Origin: Isoptericola chiayiensis
Lineage (GTDB): Bacteria; Actinomycetota; Actinomycetes; Actinomycetales; Cellulomonadaceae
Assembly (NCBI RefSeq): GCF_013149805.1
Contig: NZ_JABEZT010000009.1
Location: forward strand, 62,001-126,000
Direction: 5' to 3'
Length of the DNA stretch: 64,000 bases
Each line of letters opens with the position of its first letter. Within the stretch, counting starts at the first letter, position 1. A program made the position numbers and the translations under genes. Shown piece after piece: positions 9,501-17,547 of this stretch. The notes beneath the pieces were generated by a model. It was given only the letters and a program-made list of their open reading frames with translations, was not told the DNA's origin and made no database searches.

Positions 9501-10082
9501 ACGCACATGATCGTCAGCGAGATCGAGGTGCTGGCCAAGGTGCCGGGAGTCGGGACGGATGCCACGGCGTCGTCCATCTCCGCCGACGGTACGGTGCTGG
9601 ACGACTTCGCACCCGGGACGGCGTCCTACGACCTGGTCGTGGACGAGGTCCCGGCCGTCGAGGCGACGGCGACGGACCCGTACGCCGAGGTCGAGGTCTC
9701 CGACGCCGCATCCGTGCCGGGCACGACGACGATCACGGTGACGGCCGAGGACGGGGCGGCCGAGACGGTCTACGAGATCGCCCTGCTGGGTGCGCCGGCG
9801 TGGGTCGAGGGCGAGGTCTACACCGAGGGTGACGAGGTGACCCTCGACGGCGCACTGTTCCGGGCGTCGTGGTGGACCACCGAGACGCCGGGCGCCTCGC
9901 CGTGGGGCTCGTGGCAGGAGATCGCCACGGCCGAGGACGGCACGGCGGTGTGGACGTCGTCGCGCATCTTCACCGCGGGCGACGTCGTGGTCCACGGGGG
10001 CAACCGCTACGAGGCGCAGTGGTGGACGCGCAACCAGGAGCCCGGGGCGTCGTCCTGGGGGCCGTGGCGGGTGACCGACTGA
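6555..10082 (+). CDS. Secreted multi-domain GH30 glycanase (endo-beta-1,6-galactanase type)
   Basis: Extracellular polysaccharide hydrolase of 1175 aa. Order of parts: long signal peptide with RRRR and likely cleavage near residue 50; GH30 barrel about 55-445 beginning EGWGTSLVWFANATGDYP, with acid/base Glu243 in DPFNEPNTDYW and nucleophile Glu351 in LWMSEVGGSW; GH30 beta-sandwich about 452-546; ricin-like beta-trefoil about 556-697; two Ig-like modules about 703-852; an F5/8-C (CBM32-like) galactose-binding-type domain about 856-994; a cadherin-like module about 1001-1077; and two CBM5/12-type modules to the end with SWW/WW..WG aromatic motifs. The barrel opening resembles GH30_5 endo-beta-1,6-galactanases. 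The start ATG at 6555 has GAGGAAG upstream. It is last in the galactan operon; a 20-nt repeat array follows. Confidence 0.88.
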   Translation: MSGTRNDPRRRRGATRLAGGLTALGLVAATGSAAAGLAAPAAPPSPVANAAEELPSVTVRPDPSYAGEPFEGWGTSLVWFANATGDYPDEIRNRLADMLFGDEGLNLNIARYNIGGGNAPDVPDYLRAGADVDGWWSAPEGTTRDDVDWWDPENPDHWDADADATQRWWVDRIKDDVTHWETFSNSPPWFMTESGYVSGGFDANDDQLKVESIDDFAAYLVGATERLEDAHDIEVDTLDPFNEPNTDYWGTQLGADGNPTGGRQEGAHMSPGLQAQVIPAVAEALEGATTDTRISAMDETNPGRFATNWNAYPDEVRDLVDQMNVHTYGTGQRTTVRDLAKGADKPLWMSEVGGSWSSTGQDFESMESGLGSAQHIVDDLRELEPSAWVFWQPVEDYDNMAPGGESPEGGNWGEIQLSFSCTDSDTLETCPIYTNTKYWVTQNFTHHIAPGDRLVAVDDTSSTAAVRGDGTGATVVHVNDETSEQAVTLDLSGFADVADGASVTPVTTSVDGYLVEGEPVAVSDSAATLTVPAESVTTFVVDGVSGVADDVALVQEDHTYRLRGVQSGLDLEPSAEGSLQIGTPDAADAGQLWRLQELGAPEGDGSHRTRYALVPAATGERVAVSDDGTPVLEEASGGVPASARWILSTPGDGTVTLVNAATGALVEVGGQATTDGAPVGTYGPNSGANQRWELVDDTVLSTEPVEVFTTPGVAPELPSTVTPVYPDGARGGLPVTWDVPGDDAWAEAGTVDVSGTVAVPAGGSVAATATVVVDTLVSTLPARAKAYAGGTPELPGTVTAVAEGGAEVERPVDWVDAPAGAFDEVGVVELTGSADAGAGAELAATVRVQVTEPGAANAALADGTTADATYTEPGYPASRVVNGDQDDKGWSNWRSGAKNTTDTLTVTLPQARDVTGVVTHFYRDGSWESWAQRLTVEALVDGAWQPVGETVEVTSEGAAPVVEVPADVRTDAVRVVLENDTDTHMIVSEIEVLAKVPGVGTDATASSISADGTVLDDFAPGTASYDLVVDEVPAVEATATDPYAEVEVSDAASVPGTTTITVTAEDGAAETVYEIALLGAPAWVEGEVYTEGDEVTLDGALFRASWWTTETPGASPWGSWQEIATAEDGTAVWTSSRIFTAGDVVVHGGNRYEAQWWTRNQEPGASSWGPWRVTD

Positions 10083-10084
10083 CC

Positions 10085-10177
10085 CTCCCCGAGGTAGGCC
10101 GACCTCGCGCCGGCCTGGTCTACCTCGGGGGAACGTTGCCTACCCCGCGGAGAAGTTGCCTCCCTCGGGGAGAGGGG
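10085..10177. repeat. 20-nt-period inverted repeat array A
   Basis: One direct unit (GAGGTAGGCC core at 10091) is followed by three inverted units at 10116, 10136 and 10156, spaced exactly 20 nt, e.g. TTGCCTACCCCGCGGAGAAG. CCCCGAGGTAG (10087-10097) pairs perfectly with CTACCTCGGGG (10120-10130). It fills the whole gap between the convergent GH30 and mutY genes. The same unit recurs at about 27.2 and 33.9 kb. A bidirectional terminator role is likely but inferred. Confidence 0.85.
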
Positions 10178-11047
10178 TCAGGCGGGCAGCAGGTAGCGCC
10201 CCGCCTCGTCGGTCTCGGCGAGCCCGTCCTCGATCAGCCCGGCGAGGCACCGGTCGAGCTGTGCCTCCGGTCCGGCGTCGGCGAGCAGCGCCCGGGGGAC
10301 CGGCCCGTCGGCGCTGCGCAGCGCCGCCATCACCCGGCCGCGCACCTGCCGGTCGGTGCCGTGCCACGCCTGGGTCCGCCGTCGTGCCGCGTGCTCGTCC
10401 GGCGGGAACCCGGCCGCCCGCCACGCGCACCGGTCCCGTACGGGGCACACCCCGCAGCGCGGCACCCGCGCGGTGCACACCAGGGCGCCGAGCTCCATGG
10501 ACGCCGCCGCCCAGCGCGCGGCGTCCGCGTCGCCGGACGGGGTGAGCGACACGGCCAGGGCGCGCTCGGCCGCGGTGTACGACGGCGCGGGCAGGGCGAC
10601 GCCGGTCACCGCCCGCGCCTGCACGCGGCGCACGTTGGTGTCGACCACCACGGACCGTCGCCCGAAAGCGAACGCCCGCACCGCCGCCGCCGTGTACTCG
10701 CCGACCCCCGGTAGGGCCCGCAGATGCTCCTCGTCGGCCGGTACCTGGCCGTCGTGCCGCTCGACGAGCGCCCGTGCGCAGTCGGCGAGCCGCAGCGCGC
10801 GGCGCGGGTAGCCCAGGCGTCCCCAGGCGCGCAGCACGTCCGACGTCGGCGCGGCGGCCAGGTCCGCGGGTCGCGGCCAGCGTGCCGTCCACTCGCGCCA
10901 CACCGGCTCGACGCGCACGACGGGCGTCTGCTGCAGCATCACCTCGCTGACCAGCACCCCCCACGGGGTGCAGTCCGGACGCCGCCAGGGCAGGTCCCGC
11001 GCGGCGTGGCCGTACCAGGCGGTGACCGGTTCGACGAGTGCCTCCAC
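10178..11047 (-). CDS. mutY: A/G-specific adenine DNA glycosylase MutY (short form)
   Basis: Base-excision repair enzyme that removes adenine mispaired with 8-oxoguanine, 289 aa from the GTG at 11047. Visible features: SEVMLQQTPV with the catalytic Glu, the helix-hairpin-helix LPGVGEYTAAAV, catalytic Asp in VVVDTNVRRV, and a [4Fe-4S] motif C-x6-C-x2-C-x5-C in CTARVPRCGVCPVRDRC. The protein is shorter than E. coli MutY (about 350 aa) and no clear NUDIX-like recognition domain is visible; only about 70 residues follow the cluster. No Shine-Dalgarno is evident; CACAAT lies 8 nt before the GTG, so the mRNA may be leaderless. The reading frame stays open far upstream, but that part overlaps the divergent gene and looks spurious. 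Confidence 0.93.
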   Translation of the reverse strand: MEALVEPVTAWYGHAARDLPWRRPDCTPWGVLVSEVMLQQTPVVRVEPVWREWTARWPRPADLAAAPTSDVLRAWGRLGYPRRALRLADCARALVERHDGQVPADEEHLRALPGVGEYTAAAVRAFAFGRRSVVVDTNVRRVQARAVTGVALPAPSYTAAERALAVSLTPSGDADAARWAAASMELGALVCTARVPRCGVCPVRDRCAWRAAGFPPDEHAARRRTQAWHGTDRQVRGRVMAALRSADGPVPRALLADAGPEAQLDRCLAGLIEDGLAETDEAGRYLLPA

Positions 11048-11165
11048 GGTCGACCATTGTGCCTGGCAGGACAGGGTGCGCCGAACGTCGGCGCGGCTGC
11101 TCGGAGCGGTCCGGACGAGCACGTAGCGTGGCGCAGGGCAGGACCAGACCGAGCAGGGGGCCATC

Positions 11166-12578
11166 GTGGCGACATCGAAGGACCGGGGACGCGGCGGCGC
11201 CGCGCGTGGGGGCCGGTCGGCGTCCACATCCCGGTCCGGGGCGTCGTCGTCGGCACGGTCGACGTCGGCACGCCCGGCGCGCGGTTCCGGCGGACAGGGC
11301 CGGACGGCGTCGGGCAAGCAGTCCGGAGCGGCCAGGTCCGGAGCCGGCAAGCAGGCAGGAGCCGGGAAGCAGTCGGGCAAGCAGTCCACCGCTCGGAAAG
11401 CGGCGCCCGCCGCCCAGCAGAGCGGCGCGAGGAAGCCGGCGCCTCGCTCGGGCTCGGGCTCGGGGGCGCGGGCCCAGGGGCGTGCGACGTCGTCGGCCCG
11501 GTCGGGCGGTGCCGGGGCACGGAGCGCCTCGACGCGCGGTGCGACCCGAGGTGCGACCGCGACCCGCGGCACCGGGCGTGGCGCCGGCACCGGGGCCGCC
11601 CGCGGTGGTGCGAACCGGGGGCGCGCCGGTGACTCCCGGACGGTGACCGCGTCCCGGCTGGTGGCGCCTGGCGCGACGCCACGTCCTCGCCCGACGGCGA
11701 AGCGGCCGACCGCGGCCACCCTGCGGCGACGCCGCCGACGTCGTCAGCGCACGGTGCTCGTGCTGCTGGTGGTGGGGCTGCTGGTCGGAGCGGGTGCGGG
11801 GGCCGGGTACGGCATCGGACGAGCGGTGGACATGGTCCGTTCCGCCTGGCCGGAGCCGACCCCGGTGCTCGAGGCGGCCAAGGAGGCGCCGCCGACGCCG
11901 CTCGACCCGGCCGGCCCGGCGAACACGTGCGACCCGTCCATGGTGTCGCTCGACCTCGGCAGCCCGACCGCAGGGTTCACCCTGGGCGACTCGATCCCGT
12001 TCACGATGCGCGTGACGAACGTCGGCCGGGTGCCCTGCCTGCTGGACGGGCACCGATCGAGCATGCAGGTCACGGTGACGGCGGCCGACGGGGACAAGCA
12101 GCTCTGGTCCTCGGCCGACTGCGCGGGGACGGGTGAGGAGCTGCTCCTCCTCGGCCCGGACGAGGTGTGGGAGGCGACGGCCCGGTGGACGGGTTCGCGG
12201 TCCGCTCCGGGGTGCGGCGGGTCGGGGAAGGTCCCGGCGGGCGAGTACGCCGCGACGCTGACGTTGCCCGACGTCGGGGCGTCCAGCGATCCGTTCGAGG
12301 TCACGGTGGCCGCCGCACCGGAGCCCGAGCCGGAGCCCGGGTCGAAGAACGAGGGCGAGGCCGACGGCGGGTCGGACAAGAGCTCGGACAAGAGCTCGCA
12401 GAAGAAGTCTGACGGGCAGTCCGACGAGAGCTCCGACCAGCCGGCGCAGGACGCGGAGAAGTCCTCGGGCGACAAGAAGTCCTCGGATGAGAAGAACTCA
12501 TCGAACGACAAGTCGCGAGGCCAGGACGAGGACGGCGGCGGCGACAAGGGTCCCGCGAAGGACTCCTCGGGCGCCTAG
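11166..12578 (+). CDS. Single-pass membrane protein with disordered basic N-terminus and DUF4232-like domain
   Basis: Function unknown, 470 aa. The first about 190 residues are low-complexity Arg/Lys/Ser/Ala/Gly-rich (repeats such as SGKQS and ARSG). They are followed by a run of arginines and one transmembrane helix (TVLVLLVVGLLVGAGAG, about 199-215). The outer part contains a roughly 115-residue beta-rich domain with four cysteines (CDPSM, PCLLDG, ADCAG, PGCGG) that resembles DUF4232-type extracytoplasmic domains, then a Ser/Lys/Asp-rich tail (KSSDKSS, KKSS). The GTG at 11166 has AGGGGG upstream. It is divergent from mutY. The Lys-rich N-terminus could bind nucleic acid or membranes; this is a guess from composition. 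Confidence 0.82.
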   Translation: MATSKDRGRGGAARGGRSASTSRSGASSSARSTSARPARGSGGQGRTASGKQSGAARSGAGKQAGAGKQSGKQSTARKAAPAAQQSGARKPAPRSGSGSGARAQGRATSSARSGGAGARSASTRGATRGATATRGTGRGAGTGAARGGANRGRAGDSRTVTASRLVAPGATPRPRPTAKRPTAATLRRRRRRRQRTVLVLLVVGLLVGAGAGAGYGIGRAVDMVRSAWPEPTPVLEAAKEAPPTPLDPAGPANTCDPSMVSLDLGSPTAGFTLGDSIPFTMRVTNVGRVPCLLDGHRSSMQVTVTAADGDKQLWSSADCAGTGEELLLLGPDEVWEATARWTGSRSAPGCGGSGKVPAGEYAATLTLPDVGASSDPFEVTVAAAPEPEPEPGSKNEGEADGGSDKSSDKSSQKKSDGQSDESSDQPAQDAEKSSGDKKSSDEKNSSNDKSRGQDEDGGGDKGPAKDSSGA

Positions 12579-12581
12579 CCT
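12576..12581 (+). promoter_or_regulatory. -10 box TAGCCT, leaderless start of the VOC gene
   Basis: TAGCCT overlaps the stop codon of the preceding gene and ends 7 nt before the ATG at 12589, so transcription would begin at or next to the start codon. No ribosome binding site is present. Confidence 0.5.
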
Positions 12582-12588
12582 CCGGTCC

Positions 12589-13338
12589 ATGGGACTTCGA
12601 CTCGTGCAGGTGAACGTCAAGGCCGGAGACGAGGCGGCCCTGGGCCGGTTCTGGGCTGAGGCCCTGGGCTGGGGGACCTCGGTGGAGGCGCCGGGTGTCG
12701 TCAACGTCGAGCCTGTCGGCTTCGCCTGGCCGGACCCGACCGCGCTGGTCGTCGACGTCGTCCGGGTGCCGGATCCCGGGACGGTCCGCCACCGCGCCCA
12801 CCTCGACCTGGCGACCACCTCCCGGGAGCACCAGGCGGAGCTGGTCGCGCGCCTGGTCGGGCTCGGTGCCACGCCGGCCGACGTCGGCCAGGGTGAGGTG
12901 CCCTGGACGGTGCTGGCGGACCCGGAGGGCAACGTGTTCTGCGTGCTGGAGCCCCGCGACGTCTACCGCGACACCGGGCCGGTCGCGGCGGTCGTGGTCC
13001 ACTGCCGCGACCCGCGGACGCTGGCCCGGTTCTGGGGCGAGGCGTCGGGCTGGGGCGTGCACGAGGCGTCCGAGGACCTGGTGCGCCTGCGCTCGCCGGC
13101 CGGCGTCGGCCCGTACCTCGAGCTGGTCCGCGCGGACGACCTGGCCGGGGTGCGCAGCCGCACCCACCTGGACCTGCTGCCGGAGCCGGGCGCCGACCAG
13201 GCGGCGGAGGTCGCTCGGTTGCGCGCGCTGGGCGCGACGGAGGCCGACGTCGGACAGGGGGACGTGCCGTGGGTGTGCCTCGCGGACCCGGAGGGCAACG
13301 AGTTCTGCGTGCTGGGCGCGCCGCCGCGTCCCGCCTGA
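12589..13338 (+). CDS. Tandem VOC (glyoxalase-like) domain protein
   Basis: 249 aa made of two vicinal-oxygen-chelate modules, about residues 1-120 and 125-245. They share the pattern HLDL...(V/A)GQG(E/D)VPW...LADPEGN(V/E)FCVL. Each begins with a beta-strand followed by (L/A)xRFWxEAxGWG. The duplicated C-terminal DPEGN(x)FCVL motif is typical of the glyoxalase-like family of actinobacteria, whose substrates are mostly unknown. The metal-binding residues cannot be assigned with confidence. The ATG at 12589 lies 10 nt after the stop of the upstream gene but has no Shine-Dalgarno, while a -10-like TAGCCT ends 7 nt before it. It converges on disA with only 13 nt between. Confidence 0.85.
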   Translation: MGLRLVQVNVKAGDEAALGRFWAEALGWGTSVEAPGVVNVEPVGFAWPDPTALVVDVVRVPDPGTVRHRAHLDLATTSREHQAELVARLVGLGATPADVGQGEVPWTVLADPEGNVFCVLEPRDVYRDTGPVAAVVVHCRDPRTLARFWGEASGWGVHEASEDLVRLRSPAGVGPYLELVRADDLAGVRSRTHLDLLPEPGADQAAEVARLRALGATEADVGQGDVPWVCLADPEGNEFCVLGAPPRPA

Positions 13339-13351
13339 GGTCTCCGGCCGA

Positions 13352-14437
13352 CTACACGTAGCGCTCGAGGATGCTGGACTCGGCCAGCCGCGACAGCCCC
13401 TCGCGCACGGCGCGCGCCCGCTGGTCCCCGACGCCGTCGACGCTCATGAGGTCGTCGACGCTGGCGGCGAGGAGCTTCTGCAGCCCGCCGAAGTGGGCGA
13501 CGAGCCGGTCGATGATCGTGGACGGCAGGCGCGGGACCTTCGACAGGAGGCGGTATCCGTGCGGCGCGACGGCCGCGTCGAGGGCGACGCCGGAGCCCGG
13601 CAGGTCGAGCATGCGCCCGATCTGGGACAGGTCGAGCAGCTGGGCCGAGTCGAGCTTGGCGAGGTCGGCGTGCACGTCGGCGATGCTGCGCCCGGAACGT
13701 TCGGTGTCGACGTAGTCGCGCACGACGAAGTCGCGGTCGGACCCGATGCCGCCGATGAGCTCGTCGAGCTGCAGGGCGAGCAGCCGGCCGTCGGTGCCGA
13801 GCTCGACGACGTAGCCGTCGATCTCGTCGGAGATGCGGCGCACCATCTCCAGGCGCTGCACGACGGCACAGACGTCCCGGACGGTGACGAGGTCCTCGAT
13901 CTCCAGCGCGGACAGCGTCCCGGAGACCTCGTCGAGGCGGGAGCGGTACCGCTCGAGCGTGGCGAGCGCCTGGTTGGCGCGTCCGAGGATGGTGTCGGAG
14001 TCCTCGAGGACGTGCCGCATGCCGCCGATGTAGATGGCGACGATGCGCATGGACTGGCTGACCGAGACCACCGGCAGCCCGGTCTGCTTGGCGACGCGCT
14101 CGGCCGTGCGGTGCCTGGTGCCGGACTCGCTGGTCTCGATCGTGGGGTCCGGCAGGAGCTGGACGGCGGCACGCCGGATGCGGGTGGCGTCCCGGTCGAG
14201 CACGACGGCACCGTCCATCTTGGACAGCTCGCGCAGCCGGGTGGCGGAGAACTCGACGTCGAGGACGAACCCGCCGGAGCAGATCTCCTCGACCGTGCGG
14301 TCCAGCCCGAGCACGATCAGCGCGCCGGTACGGCCCCGCAGGATCCGCTCGAGGCCGTCGCGGAGCTCGGTGCCGGGCGCGACCGCGGCGAGGGTCTCCC
14401 GGAGTCGGGCGTCGGGGTGCGGGTAGGACGGAGCCAC
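13352..14437 (-). CDS. disA: Diadenylate cyclase DisA (DNA integrity scanning protein)
   Basis: Synthesises cyclic di-AMP from two ATP while scanning DNA for branched structures, forming an octamer. 361 aa from the GTG at 14437. Domain order: DAC domain (about 10-150) opening with [15 protein letters not shown] and carrying the DGA motif (KMDGAVVLD) and RHR motif ([11 protein letters not shown]); a helical linker; and a C-terminal helix-hairpin-helix DNA-binding region ([20 protein letters not shown]). The GTG at 14437 is favoured because TAGAAT lies exactly 7 nt upstream (leaderless). A GTG at 14473 in the same frame would overlap the end of radA by 14 nt. radA-disA adjacency is common in Actinobacteria and Firmicutes. 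Confidence 0.96.
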   Translation of the reverse strand: MAPSYPHPDARLRETLAAVAPGTELRDGLERILRGRTGALIVLGLDRTVEEICSGGFVLDVEFSATRLRELSKMDGAVVLDRDATRIRRAAVQLLPDPTIETSESGTRHRTAERVAKQTGLPVVSVSQSMRIVAIYIGGMRHVLEDSDTILGRANQALATLERYRSRLDEVSGTLSALEIEDLVTVRDVCAVVQRLEMVRRISDEIDGYVVELGTDGRLLALQLDELIGGIGSDRDFVVRDYVDTERSGRSIADVHADLAKLDSAQLLDLSQIGRMLDLPGSGVALDAAVAPHGYRLLSKVPRLPSTIIDRLVAHFGGLQKLLAASVDDLMSVDGVGDQRARAVREGLSRLAESSILERYV

Positions 14438-14444
14438 GGGGTGG

Positions 14445-14450
14445 ATTCTA
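14445..14450 (-). promoter_or_regulatory. -10 box TAGAAT for leaderless disA
   Basis: TAGAAT (minus strand) ends 7 nt before the GTG at 14437. It lies 9 nt beyond the radA stop, giving disA its own promoter in addition to any read-through from radA. Confidence 0.55.
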
Positions 14451-14459
14451 CGTGCTCGC

Positions 14460-15899
14460 TCAGTTCCGGCCACGGCTACGGGCGGACCCGTCCGCCCCGG
14501 TCGGCGCGGCGGCGAGCTCGACGGCCTCGGCGATGTGCCGGGCCTCGGCGACGTGCAGCCCGGCGGGCGCCTTGGCCGCGGTCCCTGCGGGCACGACGGC
14601 GCGGGTGAAGCCGAGCCGGGCCGCCTCCGTGAGCCGCCGCTCCAGGCCCGTCACCGGCCGGATGTCCCCGGCCAGGCCGACCTCGCCCACGGCGACGGTG
14701 CCCGACGGCAGCGCCTCGCCGGAGCGTGCCGAGACGATCGCCAGCGCGGTGGCGAGGTCCGCCGCCGGCTCGGTCACCCGGGCCCCGCCGATGGTGGAGG
14801 CGTAGACGTCGTGATCGGCCAGCCGCAGCCCGGCGTGCCGGTGCAGCACGGCCAGGATCATGGCCAGGCGCTGCGACTCCACGCCGCTGGTGGCACGCCG
14901 CGGGTTCGCCAGGGACGACGGCGCCACGAGCGACTGGATCTCGAGCGCCAGCGGCCGCCGACCCTCGAGAGTCACCGTCACGCAGGTGCCGGGCACGCCC
15001 GCCCCCAGGTGCGACAGGAACAACCCGCTCGGGTCGCTGAGGCCCTCGATGCCCGACTCGGACAGGTCGAAGCAGCCGACCTCGTCGGTCGGCCCGAACC
15101 GGTTCTTGACCGCGCGCACCATGCGCAGCCGCGAGTGCCGGTCACCCTCGAACTGGCACACCACGTCGACCAGGTGCTCGAGCGTGCGCGGCCCGGCCAC
15201 CGTGCCGTCCTTGGTGACGTGCCCGACCAGCAGCACCGGGACCTGGCGCTCCTTGGCCGCGGCGATGAGCGCGCCCGCCACCTCCCGCACCTGGCTGACC
15301 CCGCCCGGCAGCCCGTCGACCTCCGCCGACGCGATGGTCTGCACCGAGTCGACCACCAGCAGGGCCGGGTCGGCGGCCTCGAGGTGCCCCAGCACCGTGG
15401 CCAGGTCCGTCTCGGCGGCCAGCAGCAGCGACGGCGCCAGCGCCCCGATGCGCTCGGCGCGCAGCCGCACCTGCCCGGCCGACTCCTCCCCGGTGACGTA
15501 CAGGACCGGGCGCGGACCGCCGTCGGCCCCCCGCGCCATGCCGGAGGCCACCGAGAGCAGCAGCGTCGACTTGCCGACGCCGGGCTCCCCGGCGAGCAGC
15601 ACCACGGCGCCGGGCACGAGCCCGCCTCCGAGCACACGGTCCAGCTCCGTCACCCCCGTCGGGGTGGCGCGCGCCGTGTCGACGTCGATCTCCGCGATCG
15701 GTCGGGCCGCGGAACGCACCGGGTGCACCGCCGTCGTGCGCGGCCCCGCCGACGCCGGGCCGTCCTCGGAGACCGTGCCCCACTCCTGGCACTCCCCGCA
15801 CCGCCCCACCCACTTCACGGTGGTCCAGCCGCACGCGCTGCACCGGAAGGTGGGCTTGGCGGACTTGCGGGAGGCGCGGGCCGAGGTCGTGGTGCTCAC
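14460..15899 (-). CDS. radA: DNA repair ATPase RadA (Sms)
   Basis: Branch-migration ATPase in recombinational repair, 479 aa. An N-terminal zinc finger ([19 protein letters not shown]) is followed by a RecA-like core with Walker [10 protein letters not shown] and the RadA-specific KNRFG motif ([13 protein letters not shown]). The C-terminal Lon-protease-like domain lacks peptidase function in this family and contains [19 protein letters not shown]. The GTG at 15899 is chosen because the zinc finger begins about 20 residues later and TAGCGT lies 7 nt upstream. The open frame continues to about 16118 but that part is proline/arginine-rich and overlaps the divergent gene. Downstream disA may be co-transcribed. 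Confidence 0.96.
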   Translation of the reverse strand: MSTTTSARASRKSAKPTFRCSACGWTTVKWVGRCGECQEWGTVSEDGPASAGPRTTAVHPVRSAARPIAEIDVDTARATPTGVTELDRVLGGGLVPGAVVLLAGEPGVGKSTLLLSVASGMARGADGGPRPVLYVTGEESAGQVRLRAERIGALAPSLLLAAETDLATVLGHLEAADPALLVVDSVQTIASAEVDGLPGGVSQVREVAGALIAAAKERQVPVLLVGHVTKDGTVAGPRTLEHLVDVVCQFEGDRHSRLRMVRAVKNRFGPTDEVGCFDLSESGIEGLSDPSGLFLSHLGAGVPGTCVTVTLEGRRPLALEIQSLVAPSSLANPRRATSGVESQRLAMILAVLHRHAGLRLADHDVYASTIGGARVTEPAADLATALAIVSARSGEALPSGTVAVGEVGLAGDIRPVTGLERRLTEAARLGFTRAVVPAGTAAKAPAGLHVAEARHIAEAVELAAAPTGADGSARSRGRN

Positions 15900-15906
15900 G
15901 CGGGGC

Positions 15907-15912
15907 ACGCTA
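15907..15912 (-). promoter_or_regulatory. -10 box TAGCGT for leaderless radA
   Basis: TAGCGT ends exactly 7 nt before the GTG at 15899. No Shine-Dalgarno is present and no good -35 hexamer is visible. Confidence 0.52.
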
Positions 15913-16042
15913 CGGCCAGGCACCGACACCAGGTGCGCGACGGGCCGCGGACGATCGGCCCGAGGGCACCGCGGAGGCCGTAGGCTGCTCCGCGACGCCG
16001 CCGTCGGCGGGACCGGCGGGGACGCAGAGCAGGAGGACGTCG

Positions 16043-16708
16043 ATGGTCGACCAGAGGCCGGGGTACATGTCCCCCGGATTCCGGACCCCGGGGGAGCGCG
16101 TGCACCAGAAGAACTCACGAGCCGCCGTCGTGCGCCGTCGCAAGGTCGTCGCCGTGCTCGCGCTCGTGCTGATCGCCGCGATCGCCGTCGTCACCGCCTT
16201 CTGGTGGCCCGGGTTCGCCCGCCCCGAGCCGGAGCCGCTGCCGGACGTCACCGTCACCGCGGCGCCGCCCACCCCCACCGCCGACGCCGAACCGCTGCCC
16301 GAGGGCGCCACCGACTTCGTGTCCGCCATGCCGGACTCCGCGCTGGCGCTCGTGCGCGGCGAGCCGGCCGAGAACGCCGAGTGGGTCGAGGGTGCCGGCG
16401 CCGTCGAGGCCTGGGACGTGCCCTACACCGACGGGTCCGACGGCGGGGAGCAGGTCGCGCTCACCGCCGGGCAGTGGGTGGACGCCGACGAGGCCGCCGA
16501 GGCCCACACCGCGATCCTGGACTCCGTCGCCGAACCGACCGTCGAGGGGGACGTCACGGTCGGCGGGGAGACCGTCGGCCCCTACGCCGTCTCCCCGGGA
16601 GAGGCCGCCGGCACGTCCGTGGTGACCTGGCGCAACGACACCGCCGTGTTCCAGGCCACCGGCCCCGACCAGCTCGTCCAGGACTTCTACGAGACCTTCC
16701 CGATGTGA
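16043..16708 (+). CDS. Membrane-anchored protein of unknown function
   Basis: 221 aa, not recognised. A 40-residue cytoplasmic start with RRRK is followed by one transmembrane helix (VVAVLALVLIAAIAVVTAFWW, about residues 35-55), a Pro/Glu/Thr-rich linker, and an acidic extracellular domain of about 140 residues. That domain contains paired WVEGAG/AWDVPYTDG segments and ends WRNDTAVFQATGPDQLVQDF. The ATG at 16043 has a textbook AGGAGG 6 nt upstream. proC starts 11 nt downstream, so the two are probably co-transcribed. The extracellular part lacks cysteines; no enzymatic motif is visible. Confidence 0.85.
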   Translation: MVDQRPGYMSPGFRTPGERVHQKNSRAAVVRRRKVVAVLALVLIAAIAVVTAFWWPGFARPEPEPLPDVTVTAAPPTPTADAEPLPEGATDFVSAMPDSALALVRGEPAENAEWVEGAGAVEAWDVPYTDGSDGGEQVALTAGQWVDADEAAEAHTAILDSVAEPTVEGDVTVGGETVGPYAVSPGEAAGTSVVTWRNDTAVFQATGPDQLVQDFYETFPM

Positions 16709-16719
16709 GGAGACAGCAC

Positions 16720-17547
16720 GTGAGCACGCAGATCGCCGGGACCCGGGTCGCGTTCCTCGGCACCGGCACCATGTCCGAGGCGGTGCTCTCCGGAGCGCTG
16801 TCGTCCGGGCTGGCGCCGTCCGACGTCGTCGCCACCGTGCGCCGCCCCGCCCGCGGCGAGGAGCTGGCCGAGCGGTACGGCGTCGGCACCACGACGGACA
16901 ACGCCGCGGCCGTGCGCGACGCCCGGATCGTCGTCGTCGGCGTCAAGCCCAAGGACGTCGCCGCGATGCTCGACGCCGTCTCCGACGCCCTCGCCCCCGA
17001 CGCCGTCGTCGTCTCGGTCGCCGTCGGCCTGCCGCTGTCGCTGTACGCCCGCCACCTGCCCGCGGGCCAGCCCGTGGTGCGCACCATGCCCAACACGCCA
17101 GCCCAGGTCGGCGCGGGCGTCACCGCCGTCGTGCCCGGCGAGACCGCCGGCGAGGACGACGTCGCGCTCGTCGAGGCCCTGCTCGCCGGCACCGGGCGCA
17201 CGCTGCGCATCACCGAGAAAGAGATCGACGCGTTCGGGGCGCTCGCGGGATCCGGGCCGGCGTACGTGTTCTACGTGGTCGACGCGATGGCCGAGGCCGG
17301 CGTGCTGCTCGGCCTGACCCGGGACGTCGCCCGGAGCCTTGCCGTCCAGACGGTGCTCGGCGCCGGCCGCCTGCTGGACGAGACCGGCGAGCACCCCGCG
17401 ATCCTGCGCGAGAAGGTCTCCTCGCCCGGCGGCACCACCATCCAGGCGCTCAAGCGGCTCGACGACGGCGGCGTGCGCGCCGCGTTCCTCACCGCGCTCG
17501 AGGCGGCGCGCGACCGTTCGCGCGAGCTGGCCGACGAGCTCGGCTGA
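16720..17547 (+). CDS. proC: Pyrroline-5-carboxylate reductase
   Basis: Last step of proline synthesis: NAD(P)H-dependent reduction of pyrroline-5-carboxylate. 275 aa. An N-terminal Rossmann motif FLGTGTMSEA is followed by VKP (cofactor strand), the family motif RTMPNTPAQVGAGVTAV and the C-terminal dimer domain with SGPAYVFYVVDAMAEAGVL and SPGGTTIQAL. The GTG at 16720 has GAGGAG upstream, overlapping the stop of the preceding gene. It is followed after 10 nt by a TetR gene, forming a short plus-strand unit of three genes. Confidence 0.95.
   Translation: MSTQIAGTRVAFLGTGTMSEAVLSGALSSGLAPSDVVATVRRPARGEELAERYGVGTTTDNAAAVRDARIVVVGVKPKDVAAMLDAVSDALAPDAVVVSVAVGLPLSLYARHLPAGQPVVRTMPNTPAQVGAGVTAVVPGETAGEDDVALVEALLAGTGRTLRITEKEIDAFGALAGSGPAYVFYVVDAMAEAGVLLGLTRDVARSLAVQTVLGAGRLLDETGEHPAILREKVSSPGGTTIQALKRLDDGGVRAAFLTALEAARDRSRELADELG

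Noticed and set aside
6549-9995. Very long open frame on the minus strand opposite the GH30 gene
   Set aside because: It is a GC-bias shadow: the translation is Arg/Gly/Val/His-rich without domains, while the plus-strand frame has clear catalytic and binding modules.
10085-10177. Terminal inverted repeats of an insertion sequence or MITE
   Set aside because: No transposase fragment, target duplication or single pair of ends is visible; instead there are multiple phased units, and the three arrays differ in copy number.
14438-14473. Longer DisA start at GTG 14473
   Set aside because: It overlaps radA and the TAGAAT -10 box; GTG 14437 gives the usual DisA length with 7-nt leaderless spacing. 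Not fully excluded.
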